Of a DNA stretch of 64,000 nucleotides, positions 24,543-36,303 are shown piece after piece. This DNA is from Cordilura impudica. Its lineage: Eukaryota > Arthropoda > Insecta > Diptera > Scathophagidae. The stretch spans positions 26,894,177-26,958,176 of the forward strand of contig OY821522.1 of the NCBI GenBank assembly GCA_963682025.1, read 5' to 3'. Each line of letters starts with the position of its first letter. Position 1 is the first letter of the stretch. Below the pieces are notes generated by a model. It ran no database searches. It saw only the letters and a program-made list of their open reading frames with translations, and was not told where the DNA came from. A program made the translations under genes and the position numbers.

Positions 24543-27500
24543 CTAGCAAACCCGGCGAACTCCGTTTCGCCACCAGATGGCTTCGTTTTATGTAACATTT
24601 CGTTTGGTGATTAAAAGATTATGAAAAAATTTTTTTTTGTTTTACAAAAATTAAGTGTTATTTAGTTGAACTTCTCTAAGTAAATGAAAGTGAAGCCAAA
24701 GTAAATACTAAATCGAAGCGTTATACGTGTCCGCAAATTATCCGTTTCATTGAAGTGCTCTTTGGTAAACCACATTTTTTGTTTTTTGGTCTGACGTTAA
24801 CACAAACAAAGCGGATGGTTTCCCAACTCGCGAACACGCAACGTATAACTGCCCATGTGAAAAACAATGATTTTCTAAATTTATCCCGCAAACACTATGC
24901 AATTGGCCTTGCGACTTGTTGATTGTCATTGCGAACGCAAGGCGAACTGGAAATTGCAATCGTTTGAGGTCAAACAGAAGATCAGTCGGAATCATTGGTA
25001 TTCGAGGAATACATACATTTTCACCTGCGTACTTTCCGTTAATAATGGTTGCCTCAATCAAATTCGGCATAAGTCTTTTTACCGAAAGTCGAGTACCGTT
25101 GCAAAGTCCCGGTGGATTCAAATTACGCAATATCATAATAACTGTACCAACTTTGAGTTGCAAGTTATGTGGTGGAAATCCTGGTTATTCCAAAGAGTTC
25201 AAAAACTCCGTTGGATAATTTACTACATCATCGGGATTTGTTATGGAATCAACGGATTTGTATGTCACCAAATCGCCAGCAATTTTTCATTGAATGGTGA
25301 AATTCAGTGCGCGTACATCATTATTCTTTGCGGCAAGAATTGCTCGTTGACTTAACCAAGCATAATTCTCACTAATGTTTGGGAAAACATTTTCAATAAG
25401 AGCTAATTGAGAGTCTACAAATCGGCAAAAGTCGTTGGTAAGAGTAATTAATCCAGATGTCGCATCAACTCGGACTTTTCCATTTCCAACAGCTAACAAT
25501 TGTTTGGAAAATTGTGCAGCACTTTGATCATTTTGAAGTTGAACTCTCAAATTAGTGGTTAGCGATAATGTTTTTACGTTATTCCATAAAGGTGATGCCT
25601 TCAGGCAAGCATTCAATTCATCTGCAGGCGTTCCATGGGGAATTACTGGCAACGTCTGCCTGAAATCGCCTGCCAACAATATCATCAAGCCGCCAAAGAT
25701 GTTGTTATTTTGCCGAAGATCCTTCAGTGTGAAGTTAAGTGTTTCAAGTGATTTCTTATGTGCCATTGTGCACTCATCCCAAACAATGAGCTTGCATTTC
25801 ATCAACAATTTTCCCATTGCACTGGATCGGGAAATATTGCATGTTGGAGTATCAATTGTGTTTAAATTGAGTGGCAACTTAAGCGCAAAATGTGCAGTAC
25901 GACCGCCATCTAGAAGAGTCGCCGCAATTCCAGATGATGCTAACGCCAAAGCTATGTCACATCTTGATCGAATAGTGGCCAAAATCAATGAAATGACAAA
26001 TGTTTTCCCTGTTCCTACAGGTGCGTCCAGGAAGAATAGACCACCAGTATTATTGTCCACCGCTTGCATTAATGTTTCGTATACTTGTTTTTGCTGTTCA
26101 TTCAGCAACGGCACATTATTTCGAACGAATTCCTGCAATATATCAACATTGTATTGCAGCTCTCGACTTAATTCTTGGTTGAATGCATCGTGCATCGATC
26201 GATTTGGCGCAATCATTCCTACTTCAATCAGTAGCTTGTTTGCAATAGTCAAGCATTGATCCTCAATCAGAATCAATCCTTCATTGTAGATTTCATCGGT
26301 TATTTGGATGTCAGGATTATTCGTTTGAATGCGCAAGCGATGCAAAATATCTTCACATATGTCGTCTTTGTATTTGTTCCATAACTGAATTGGTTGTGAA
26401 GGAAAACATGTGGTGATGATAATTGCGAACAGCGTTCGTATTTGATACGCATTTGATGAAACAACTGAATCCGCAAGTGTTAAATCCCAATGAGAATCGT
26501 TCTCCAGCAAACCCAATAGTTGACATGCTTCTCGATATGTTTGGCATTGGTGGCCATTCACAGTTTTCAAATGCGCAAATGATTTTGGTCCACTTACATT
26601 TACCAACAGCAGTCGCAAATAAAAACAGTCATCATTTCTAGGATGAACAGTATACATGCGACCTAGTGCATCAGTGGAAAACACCTGTGGCCAATCTGGA
26701 ACTGGGGTTCCTTGTTTGCGACGTTGGAATTTCTTTGTTGATTGATTCCAAGTGTAATACTTGGGCATTTCAACGTACATCAGCGTCGCTGCGAATGGAT
26801 CTGCTTCACACATTGCAAAGAAGCTAGTCAATGTTGTTGATGGTGGTCTCTCAGCTCGTTGTGCCGCGTTAGCCTCAGTGAAGTAAACTCTTTGGCCATT
26901 TTCCAAATGCACTGCTAAATGTACATTTGTGGGATATCTTTCATGAATTTGAAATGAGAATAATCGCCACAGTGCTTCATTAGTACTGACGTATCTGCCC
27001 ATTTGGAAGTTGCTGATTTCGTCATTCGCATTTTCCGACGCAATACCAAACACAGCCATGTCGCTGCCTTTTGTGACGTACTTGCACAAATATTTGATTG
27101 ATTTGGCCGAATGACAACTCTCAACGTTTGCATGTGTTTCGAAAATTCGTGATAGCAGCGGGCAATATGGTACAATGAATTCATTTCCGATCTCAATCTC
27201 TTGATTTTGAACTTTAACTTTGATAGTTCGACTATTATCTTCTTTTGAACGCCGACGATAAACTGGATATCCACCGTGCCCTGTGACTGTTTCAGCAACT
27301 AACGGTCGCGGATATCGTTTTGTGCACTTTCCATCAGCCATGCAAGGCGATAATGGATTTAATGCACCGCACGGTCCATGCACCATCTGTGTCGTCACAA
27401 TGTCGTGTAGATGGAGATCAGTGACTGGATCAGGAATTTCAGCTGATATGATGTCATCCACTTCATTTGAATGTAATTTGTTCAGCAACCAAATTAGGAT

Positions 27501-28069
27501 ATGAGCATGCGGTAGTCCACGCTTCTGCTATTCCACAGAGTACATATAACAACGTGTGTCACCAAAAACTCGATACTTAGTAAGCACATCCATCATAACC
27601 TTAAGTTTTTGCTAAAATACTCTGGCGCTTATGTCATGGCGATTTTGCGGTTTTTGGCCCGGTTCCAACTCACGTTCAATTTCCGTCCACTTCGGATTGC
27701 ATGTGAACGTAATAAATAAATCCGGAGTTCCATAATTTCGCACGTACGTCATAGCGTCTTAAGCGTATTCGTGCATGTGGCGTGGGCTTCCGATATAAGA
27801 TGATGGGAGAATCGTCAGACATCCAATATTCTGAACATCACCATCTGAATGAATAGCATCACGCAAGTGTATATAGTCCTCAGATCGTAGCTTTGCCTGA
27901 TTGAATCGGATGAACGCTAAACGTTCGGTCTCGACTTTGACATACATGTCGACAGCGAATTGCTGGAATAGCCGACGGCACTTCAGAATGGCATTCTCCT
28001 CATGTGTACGAATCATCATACGATACGCATAGTAATTCATTGCGCTTAGATTTTTATTCGTTGATACGC

Positions 28070-28141
28070 CTGAAAATGCAAAATTAAGTGAATTGTTAAT
28101 GGAAACCAATAATAGCAATAATTAGTGTGTGAATATTTTAC
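28070..28141 (-). other. Intron in Helitron RepHel (72 nt)
   Basis: On the minus strand ACAG|GTAAAATATT ... TTGCATTTTCAG|GCG. Removing it joins DLITG to VSTNKNLSAMNYY in one frame, the order expected for RepHel; unspliced, the frame ends at a stop inside the segment. Confidence 0.8.
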
Positions 28142-28594
28142 CTGTAATTAGATCGACCATCTTCAACGTGATGTCGTATCCGTCTTGTCCTTGCCAATAA
28201 ATGATTGGATATTGTAACGCATCGTATAAACGATGTGTCTCGTTGACACGATGCATGATATTGCTTCTTCGCTGAACGACAATGTCTCGCGATTTAGTTG
28301 GATCGCCAACAATAATTGCAGCAACATCATTAACGGTGGGTGCATTGAATCTTCGCACATGTTCACCTGTTGGGGTACAATCCGCTCTTATGACAAATTT
28401 GTGCGTATCCGATGGCATTTGTTCCAATGCTATTTTGAACATATTAATCACAGCATAATTAGCGTGAAAAAATGCTTGCACCTGTTCAATAATTCGTCTC
28501 TTTAACTGTTGTGTTCCCTGTATATTGCACCGCACATTCAGCTGATCCACCATCGACGTAATGAAACATGCAAATGATATATTTGTCCTTGTAT

Positions 28595-28666
28595 CTGTAA
28601 TTGCAAACAGTCATTTGTTGAAGAATACGGGTGTGAGTGATTGGTTATGTGTGTTGTATCTTTAAC
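28595..28666 (-). other. Probable second intron in Helitron RepHel (72 nt)
   Basis: On the minus strand GCAAG|GTTAAAGATA ... TTGCAATTACAG|ATACAAGG. Removal joins PTCK to IQGQIYH, matching the usual RepHel order. The segment is a multiple of three without stops, so retention would keep the frame open. Confidence 0.6.
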
Positions 28667-29666
28667 CTTGCAAGTCGGTATGAAGCCGCCTTCTCGAATG
28701 ATATTAGCTCCAAAGGAAGTCATGCGAAAGCAGTTATTGTATTCAAGGATGTGTTGAAGAAAATGGCTGGAATCGGGATCACTTCCATCGAACAATGGTT
28801 TCAGTGGCTGTGGTGGTGTAAGTAATGGATCCAGTTTGATTTTTCCACTTGCGCAGCACAATTTAGCCGTTTCTCTTTTGAACTTTAACGCATTGCAATA
28901 TCGGCATATAGTCGTCATTGGTCCAATATCTAAATTTTCATCATCACTGTAGTTCGCAGTGGGATCATATTGGAATGCCAAGCGATTGTATGATGTCAAT
29001 GATCTTCGTGTGCTCACGCGTTGCCTCAATCGGGCATTTTCGCTTATTATATTTTGTCTTTCTTCGCTTAAGTTCTGTGAATACACTTGTTGCTGGCTTG
29101 CATGTCTTGTGCGGCGGCCGATGTTCGCACGTCGTACTCTAGGCATTTTGGACTATGGACAGAGTGGTGAATTTAACCTCAAATGCACGATGCACATAAT
29201 TTACACAGTTCAACTTACCACCTTAAAGACAAATGCCTGCTGTTGAAATTGAATAAAAATTTGCACAATACACGTGATTTATTTGATGGTTTCCAATTGA
29301 AATGTTAGGAAACGAATAACTTATTTTTTTTACTTTTTTTTCACAATTTCACAGTGAATACAATACCGGTTTGTCACATGAAATTAACTGAGCAGAGAAC
29401 AATGAGTAGCTGTCAAACAATGTGTCACGCACCGGCGCCATATACTTAATATATTGGTTTGCAGTACATGCTATGTATCAGAAATGGCGCTGTATGTGAA
29501 AAAAGATTTTCCCGCTTTTCTGTTAAAATGTTTCCTGAATTTTCTTTGCCATGAACCTCACAGAGCCCGAGACCTTTCCAACGAATGCAAAACCGTGGAA
29601 ATCGGTTCGTGCGTTCTCGAGTTATAGCGTCAGGAAGGAAAACCCGACTTATTTTTATATAGTAGA

Positions 29667-29771
29667 TAATAGTCATTATTTGTTCTATTACCATAATATA
29701 TTTGTAAGTAAGAATGTCAATACATAGAGGATGTAATTCATTATTAACCTGGGTTAATTCTTTTCTGTAAA
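29667..29771. repeat. Right flank of Helitron (unit D)
   Basis: Resumes the repeat at TAATAGTCATTATTTG and leads to the transposase-like part; matches 2145-2238 of A. No gene. Confidence 0.7.
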
Positions 29772-30595
29772 TGGGGATGTGATGGTTCTTCGGAACAGAA
29801 ACAATACAAGCAAGTAGTACGTGAAAATATTTCGGACTCAGATATGTTCATGGTGTCATTTGTACCATTGCAATTGAAAAATATTTTGGAAGATTCAGAG
29901 CCTTCGACTAGTACAACGCAAACAACGGATATTTGGAAAAATGAGACACCATCTTCTACTAAATACTGCAGGCCAATCAAATTTGAATTTAAAAAAGAAA
30001 CTCATGATGCCATTAACAAAGAAGTTAGTGTTATCAAGGCCCAAATCGCAACACTACAGCCATTACAATTACAGTTAGATGGGCAGCAAATTGCAGTAAG
30101 TTACCAATTAGTGCTGACAGTGATAGATGGAAATGAAGGTCAGGCTTTGACTAACACGAAGGCTGCATCCAGCTGCATTATATGCCAAGCGACATCAAGG
30201 CAATTAAACCAAGTCCCGACAAGATCATTAGATAATACCGATGCATATAAATTTGGATTATCACCAATACATGCAAGAATACGACTTATGGAACACATTT
30301 TAAAAATCAGTCATGATTTGGATTTCGAATCCTCAGGATCAATAAGAAACAACGAAACCAACAAAGAGTTAAGAAGTTCAAAAAAGAAACATATTCAAGA
30401 TTAATGTCGCAAATTTGGATTGATTATCAGCCAAAACAAGGGTCAGGCAATACAAATGATGGCAATACCGCAAGAAGATTCTTTTCAGATCTAGAAACAG
30501 CATCTGAAATAACAGGAGTGGATTCAAAACATATTTTCAGATTTAAAATAATCGTAGAAGTACTTGTGTGCAATGAAGAAATGCAGCCAGAACAC
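29772..30595 (+). pseudogene. Transposase-like protein, middle part (unit D)
   Basis: As at 15730. Stop TAA at 30402-30404 (HIQD end) precedes the frame change to the intact GNTNDGNTARRFF block (about 30450-30482). A few substitutions are specific to this copy. Confidence 0.6.
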
Positions 30596-32373
30596 GTGGT
30601 GAGAAGTCCTCGCTAAGAGTGGCGTATTCTCAACAAGACAAACTGGTCAAACGTAGTGCCAGAAACGACAAAACAAGGTGGTATAACCAACTTGCTTCTG
30701 ATGCACAAAAAGCTTCAACAGAGCATAGTACTAAGGATCTGTATAGCATTACCAAGAGGCTCACCGGTAAAAAATTCAAAAGACCTCTCAAAAACGCCGA
30801 AGGAGATTTAGCAACATCGGCGAAAGATCAGATGGAAATTTGGAAACAGCATTACTCCAATATGCTTTCCTCGACAACTTCCAACTACCAAAATATATGT
30901 GCCTGCGATTCTCATGTAGTAAGGCAAGACATCTACGTAGAATGCCCAGCCGTAGCAGAAGTTATCGCTGCAATAAATTCCTTGAAATCAAATAAGGCTC
31001 CTGGAACCGACAATATATCGCCCGAAATGCTTAAAGCCAACTCTCATATCACAGCCAACATATTGCTTCCCCTTATACAAAATTTCTGGCGTACGCACGA
31101 ACTTGACCCACATTTAAAAGAAGGTCTTATAGTCAACATCCCCAAAAAAGGTGACCTGTCGTAATGTAGAAACTGGAGGGGCATCACCATCCTTAGTTCA
31201 GTTAATAAAGTAATAGCTCTGACAATAAACAAGAGAATATCCGATACTGTTCTTGGGGACCTTAGACCCGAACAAGCTGGCTTCTGGCACCAAAAGTCTT
31301 CTGTAGACCACATCAATAGTCTACGGATAATTTTAGAACAATCCACAGAACTTCGCTCGCCGCTTTACCTGGTATTTATCGACTTTGAGAAAGCTTTCGT
31401 TACACTAGATCAAAACGCTATATGGGGCGCTCTTTCTTGCAAAGGGGTTCGCCCCAAAATCATTGACGTCGTGACTGGCGTCCGCCAGGGTTGTGTGTTA
31501 TCGCCCTTGCTATTTAACATCGTTCTAGATGTTATAGTTCGCAATGCTACCAGAGTAAATAGAGGTATCAGCTGGGGTCTCAACCAACAACTTGAGAGTC
31601 TAGAGAATGCAGACGATGTCTGCCTACTTTCCCACAGCTATAAAAGCATGAAGTCGAAGCTAAAGTGCCTGGAAACAGAGGCAGCAAAAGCTGGCTGAAA
31701 ATAAACATTGGCAAGAGTAAAGTAATGCGCTGCAATACCGTGAATAAAAACAAATTCCGCATAGGAACTACTGAATTGGAAGAGGTCACGTCATTCTGCT
31801 ACCTGGGTAGCATTTTAACAAATACGGGCGGTTCCAGCAATGATGTTGCGTACCAAATATCTAAAGCTAATCAAGCATTCGGTACCCTCCGGTCGAAATT
31901 TTCCGTAATATCCAGGCACACTAAGGTAAGAATCTTTAACTCTTGTGCCAAATCTGTGCTCTTTTATGCGTGCGAGACGTGGAACACAACAGAACATGAT
32001 ACAAGCTCCCCACAAGTGTTTGGTAATCGATGTCTCCGAAGAATACTAAAAGTTTTTTGGCCTAACACCATATCCAATGCAGAACTTTGGAGGCAAACAA
32101 ACCAGCGGGCAATCCATATTGAAATAATGAATCGCAAATGGCGTTGGGTTGGTCACACGCTGCGCGGGCCTCCAAGCGACGTTGCTAAAATCGCCATTGA
32201 GTGGAACCCACATGGTAGGACTAGAAGAGTAGGCAGACCGTCTCACACATGGCGACGTCAACTGAATATAGAAGTCATATCTACTGATCAAAGCTGGGGA
32301 GAAGTGAAGAGAATATCATCCAACCGGACCGAATGGAATAAATTCGTTGTGGCCCTTTGTTCCCAATAGGAAC
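30596..32373 (+). pseudogene. LINE reverse transcriptase and 3' end (unit D)
   Basis: As unit C, with the TAA at 31162-31164, a ~75-bp deletion at about 31464 that removes the segment before GVRQGCVLS, and the catalytic box changed from YADD to NADD (about 31607). It shares the 1-bp deletion near 31695 with C. C-terminal block open to TAG 32367-32369. Confidence 0.8.
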
Positions 32374-34254
32374 CACAGGACATAATATATAATGTAAACG
32401 AAAATTTTAAATTTCTCATAGATACAGGAGTTGATATTTCTATGTGCAATATTAAAGATCTCTCCAATATTAATACAACATATAGAGTCAGATTGTCTAA
32501 CATAACAAATGAAGCCATAGATTGCATAGGTGCGAAAAATTTAAATTTAAAACTTTCAACAGAAACTATTCAACACAATTTTCATATAGTCGAAAACGAT
32601 TTCCAATTCAAACCGACGGAATAATCGGACAAGATGTACTAACGAAGTATATGAGTAAAATTGATTTGGAAACGTTTACAATTACTTTAAACATTAACGA
32701 ACACGAAATAACGCTACCAATAAACCCAATAACAATACATCAGACAAACATTGTCATACTAGCAAGATCAGAGGCAATAATTCCTCTTGATACAAAGATA
32801 GCCACTTTGAGAGCGATGATCCCAGCTATGGATGAATCGAATAAGAATATATTAGCAATAACCAGAAATATGTAAAAACAAATTAAATAAACAATTATCA
32901 ATGACGTTATAAACGGATATACGGATATACGTAAAACAAAAAACTTAAATTTGAAAACACAAAGATTTTAAAAGAAATTTAATTAAAATAACAGATAATG
33001 AAACTATTGCAAGATGTAGCGATAATCCATCGAGCACAAAAATGAATTTGGTGAAACTGACATCAAAAATGCATGATTTGAGAATAAACGAGCTTTGGTA
33101 AAAGTAGTCGAATATTTAATTTAAAGATTTTATTATATAATGAACCAGAAAGAATACTTTGCAAAGAAAAACAGATAGAACTAATTAAAGAATATCACAA
33201 TTCAACACATGGAGGACATTTAGTTGTCAGAAAAACGACTCTAAAATTGAAACAACGCTATATATGGAAGAATATGAGCAAGTTAATAAAGCAATATGAA
33301 ATAAATTGAAAACAATGCAAACTAAATAAACAAAATAAACATATAAAAGAGAAATAAACATATAAAAGAGAAATTCATATTAATGGAAACACCAGGAACC
33401 AGTTTTGAAACAGTATCAATTGATAGAGTGGGACCTTTGAGATTATCAAACTATAACAGATATATTTTAACAATACAATGCGAACTAACAAAATATGTAG
33501 TAGCATATCTCATGGAAACAAAAATACAAAAACATTTTAAAGTACGGAAATTATAAAATCTTAAATCAGAATTTACGATCCAATTGATGTCAAAAATATG
33601 TAGTTTATTGGACATTAAACAAGTTTTCAGTGCACCATACCATCATGAGACGTTAGGTTCAATAGAAAGAAATCATAGGGTACTCAACGAATTTCTGCTA
33701 ATTTTTTGTAAAAATAGTGAGGGACTTCTGGATCCCTTATTTTACATTCGCGTATAATACAACCCCACACGTTGATACAGGTTATACACCATACGAATCG
33801 GTCTTTGGAAAACTACTAGACCCACCAAATGATCAAATAAGAAAAGAAGAAAAACTTTATAATATAGAAAATTACTCAAAAGAATTAACACAAAGATTAA
33901 AATTTTCCCCAAAAAAACACATGAATACTTAGACATAACCAAAAAATAGCATAAGAAGTAAAAGAAACATTAACCCACTAAATCTAGAAGTAGGAGACTT
34001 AGTTCTACTTAGGAAAATGAATAGACAGAAAAATCAGGCGCCATATCATGGGCCATATAATATAATAAACAGACAGGGAGTTAATTCCATTTTAGATATG
34101 GAGAATGGAGAAATAAGAAAATATCATAATAATATGTTAAAAAATATATATATTTGTAAAATAAATTGAAAATCTATAAAATTTTTGATATTTGTAAAAA
34201 AAAATTTTTGTATCTTGAATATACAAAAATCGTTTTTTTTTCAAAGGGTGGGGG
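32374..34254 (+). pseudogene. Ty3/gypsy protease and integrase remnant (unit D)
   Basis: Third copy of the same decayed pol; FLIDTGVDI, DGIIGQDVLTKY, the integrase fragments and the purine tract are all recognisable. Not functional. Confidence 0.7.
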
Positions 34255-34325
34255 TGTAGTGAAATACCATCACTAATGTACCATCACTGATAAATGTATC
34301 GTCACTGATAAAATATGACAAATGA
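34255..34325 (+). repeat. Truncated gypsy LTR (unit D)
   Basis: First ~70 bp of the 282-bp LTR, cut at ACAAATGAA where it joins a TATACCC element (GAATCACT...) through a 3-bp overlap GAA. Confidence 0.75.
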
Positions 34326-35012
34326 ATCACTATCTGATTCGATTTAACGATGTCCGTCCGTCCGTCCGTCTGTGTGTCCATGTAAAGCTTTAATCAAACT
34401 GCAGGTCGCAACTATGAATATATTTTGACGAAATTTGGTATTTGATCTTTTATCGGCCATGGGATAAACGCTATTGAAATTGGTGATAATCGGTCCATGT
34501 TCAGACCTAGCCCCCATACAAATGACCCCTATGAAATCAACATATATTGCCATAAGATCCAAATTATCATACAAATCTTAGACAAATTGGGTTTGTATGT
34601 ATATATTACATCCATTAATCAGTAGTCCAAAAATGATCCCTATTGACCAACTCTTAGTCATAGGCCCCATATAGAGCTGCTTCCCGATCTTCACTTAAAT
34701 CTATCAAAAAACAAAAATATTGCACTGATTCTTCTCAAATTTTGTTTGTATATATTTTTGCAAAATACAAGAGACTTTACCAAGCATGGTCACGATCGGT
34801 CCATTTTTGGGCCTAGTCCCCATATAGATATAGCATCCGATATGAACTTTTTCATATCTGCAGCCGAAAAAATTAATAAAAATCACACTCAAATTTGGTT
34901 CATGATTATTTTCTATATCCAGTTAGTTGGGCCTGAGAGATAGGGTCTCTAAACGCATGGTATAGGTTATCGTATAGTCGGTCTAGACCGACTATAATTT
35001 TCTTACTTATTT
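34326..35012 (-). repeat. TATACCC dispersed repeat, left end lost (unit D)
   Basis: Starts at TCACTATCTGATTCG, missing the TATACCC hairpin end, and runs to the 24-bp palindrome and ACTTATTTT at the right. Confidence 0.8.
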
Positions 35013-35311
35013 TGGATTTGAAATTGACCAAAAATCAATATAAGGAATTGCGGAAGCGAACCAATGAAAAGAATTGTGGGATTTTTCCAGAGTATCGAGA
35101 TTTAGTTCCTGCCAAAAAAGCATGTTTACCTTCACAATCTGCTATTAGTGTCACTTCAACATCAGCAGAAATAAAATTGCAAGATCTCCTTGAACATACT
35201 GCAGAACGATTGCTAAATACGCTTGATATAAACAATACAAGCAATTTAGTGCCGAAAATTCATCAGATGCTAATTTATTTATGGTATCTTTCGTTCCATT
35301 GCGCTTAACAA
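35013..35311 (+). pseudogene. Transposase-like protein, N-terminal part 2 (unit D)
   Basis: Copy of 23079-23380; DLKLTKNQYKELRKRT to ERLL, then MVSFVPLRL one frame over. Same junction to gypsy reverse transcriptase as in unit C. Confidence 0.55.
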
Positions 35312-35955
35312 AAAGATATAACGGACATTTTCAAAGTATTAGAACAAACAAATTTATAAACCCAGATCGACAAATGCAATTTTATGAAAAGAGAGTCGGA
35401 ATTTTTAGGACAAATTTGACAGAAGAGGGACTGAAACCGAACCCAGATAAGATAAAAGTTATTCAATCATTAGAAATTCCTCAAACAGAGAAACAAATTA
35501 AAGGTTTTTAGGCTTGACAGGATACTACAGAAAATTTGTCAAAGACTATGCTAAGGTGACACAGCCAATAACGAAATTATTAAAGAAAGATGTAAAGATA
35601 AATGTGAAAGATCCAACGTTTATAGAGGCATTTTAAAAGTTTAAATCATTAATTGGTTCACATCCAATACTTAGATATCCAAATTTTGAGAAAACGTTTA
35701 CTCTCACTACAGACGTGTCAAATTACGCGATAGCAGCAGTCCTTTCACAGGAAAGGCACCTGAGATAAAGAATTTTTGGCTATATTATGGAGTGTAAATT
35801 ATTTAAGACCACATCTTTATAGCCAAAAGTTTAAAATTTTTACTGACCATCAACCCATAAAATTTTTCCATACAAAATAAAAAGGAAAAGATACTTATGC
35901 CACCAAGACATCAAAGATGGTTATCAAAATTAGGTGAATATGATTTCTATTAGAG
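35312..35955 (+). pseudogene. Old gypsy reverse transcriptase / RNase H remnant, left part
   Basis: Continues the fragment seen at 23381. NPDKIKVIQSLEIPQ, then in mixed frames [29 protein letters not shown] (start of RNase H), and LSKLGEYDF at the right. Several stops. It is split at TATA (35956-35959) by the errantivirus; the frame resumes at 43890 with DFLSRLKNK. Motif style fits 17.6/297-like Ty3/gypsy elements, a different lineage from the LTR remnants in units B to D. Confidence 0.75.
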
Positions 35956-35959
35956 TATA

Positions 35960-36293
35960 AGTTAACAACAATTTAATTTCATTTTCAATTTTGCCAATTT
36001 AGCATTCGCTCATTTAAATATGTCACTATTCATATTGCGACAGAAATAATTCTTTTTATTAGCAATTCTGTTGATAAAGCAACACGAGTTTAACTTCACC
36101 TTAATAACACCAAAAACTGCTGACGCTATGTCTGCAGTTTTGAATTGTAGTATTTCTAAATAAATTTTAATTTCATAAACAATGTAAGCATAAAATTGTA
36201 TTATTAAAAGATAGTAATTTCGTTTAATAAAGTCAGTCGTAGTCAAGTACTCGAGCTGTGTTTTTATTTATTTGAACATAATATTAACTAACT
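35960..36293 (+). repeat. Errantivirus 5' LTR
   Basis: 334 bp starting AGTTAACAAC and ending TATTAACTAACT. Contains AATAAA within TTTAATAAAGTCAGTCG (about 36227), which may combine poly-A signal and start region. Confidence 0.9.
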
Positions 36294-36303
36294 GGCGCCC
36301 AAC
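36293..36303 (+). promoter_or_regulatory. Primer binding site, tRNA-Lys type
   Basis: TGGCGCCCAAC directly at the LTR end, complementary to the 3' end of insect tRNA-Lys as in Drosophila Gypsy; its first T overlaps the last LTR base. Confidence 0.85.

Larger units (their letters stand above)
24747..29146 (-). pseudogene. Helitron RepHel (HUH replication initiator fused to Pif1-like helicase)
   Basis: The protein nicks and joins DNA through its HUH Rep domain and unwinds it with its SF1B helicase. From ATG 29146: an N-terminal region with a C..C finger (CRYCNALKF), the Helitron-like domain (PIIYWQGQDGYD, MNYYAYRMMIR, FAVDMYVKVETERL), the Rep motifs FITFTCNPKW, GLPHAHILIWL (HUH) and IKYLCKYVTKG (tyrosine motif), then the helicase with DAPVGTGKT (Walker A, one Gly replaced by Val), IVWDECTMAHK (Walker B) and AFAMTINKSQGQ. 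Two 72-nt introns are inferred. In-frame stops lie at 27759-27761, 27612-27614, 27528-27530, just below 25287 and near 25190, and a small deletion with frameshift lies near 28555. Otherwise collinear with the family. Confidence 0.9.
24543..29666 (-). mobile_element. Autonomous-type Helitron, 5124 bp
   Basis: Rolling-circle transposon on the minus strand. The 5' end is TCTACTATATAAAAATAAG (29666 leftwards). The 3' end is ...GGGTTTGCTAG (24543), with a hairpin GGCGAA-ACGGAG-TTCGCC about 10 nt inside. It sits exactly between A and T (TAGCTTA|TAATAGTC), and the uninterrupted site exists in units A (2144/2145), B (7893/7894) and C (15624/15625). No target duplication, as expected for Helitrons. 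It encodes one RepHel protein with several stops. Confidence 0.95.
24108..35311 (+). repeat. Tandem mosaic unit D (interrupted by a Helitron)
   Basis: Fourth copy. It starts at AATTTCAGAAAAAGG (as at 1717 in A), is interrupted by the Helitron at 24543-29666, and continues to 35311. Offset to C is 14042 in the middle part and early LINE and 13970 after a ~75-bp deletion near 31464. A further ~2-kb deletion at 34325 removes most of the LTR, the repeat tail and the first transposase N-terminal piece. Confidence 0.85.

Noticed and set aside
25555..26259. 234-codon plus-strand ORF
   Set aside because: Shadow of the Helitron helicase on the opposite strand.
36010..36246. 78-codon minus ORF in both errantivirus LTRs
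   Set aside because: Lies wholly in the LTR; no domain, and duplicated simply because the LTRs are.
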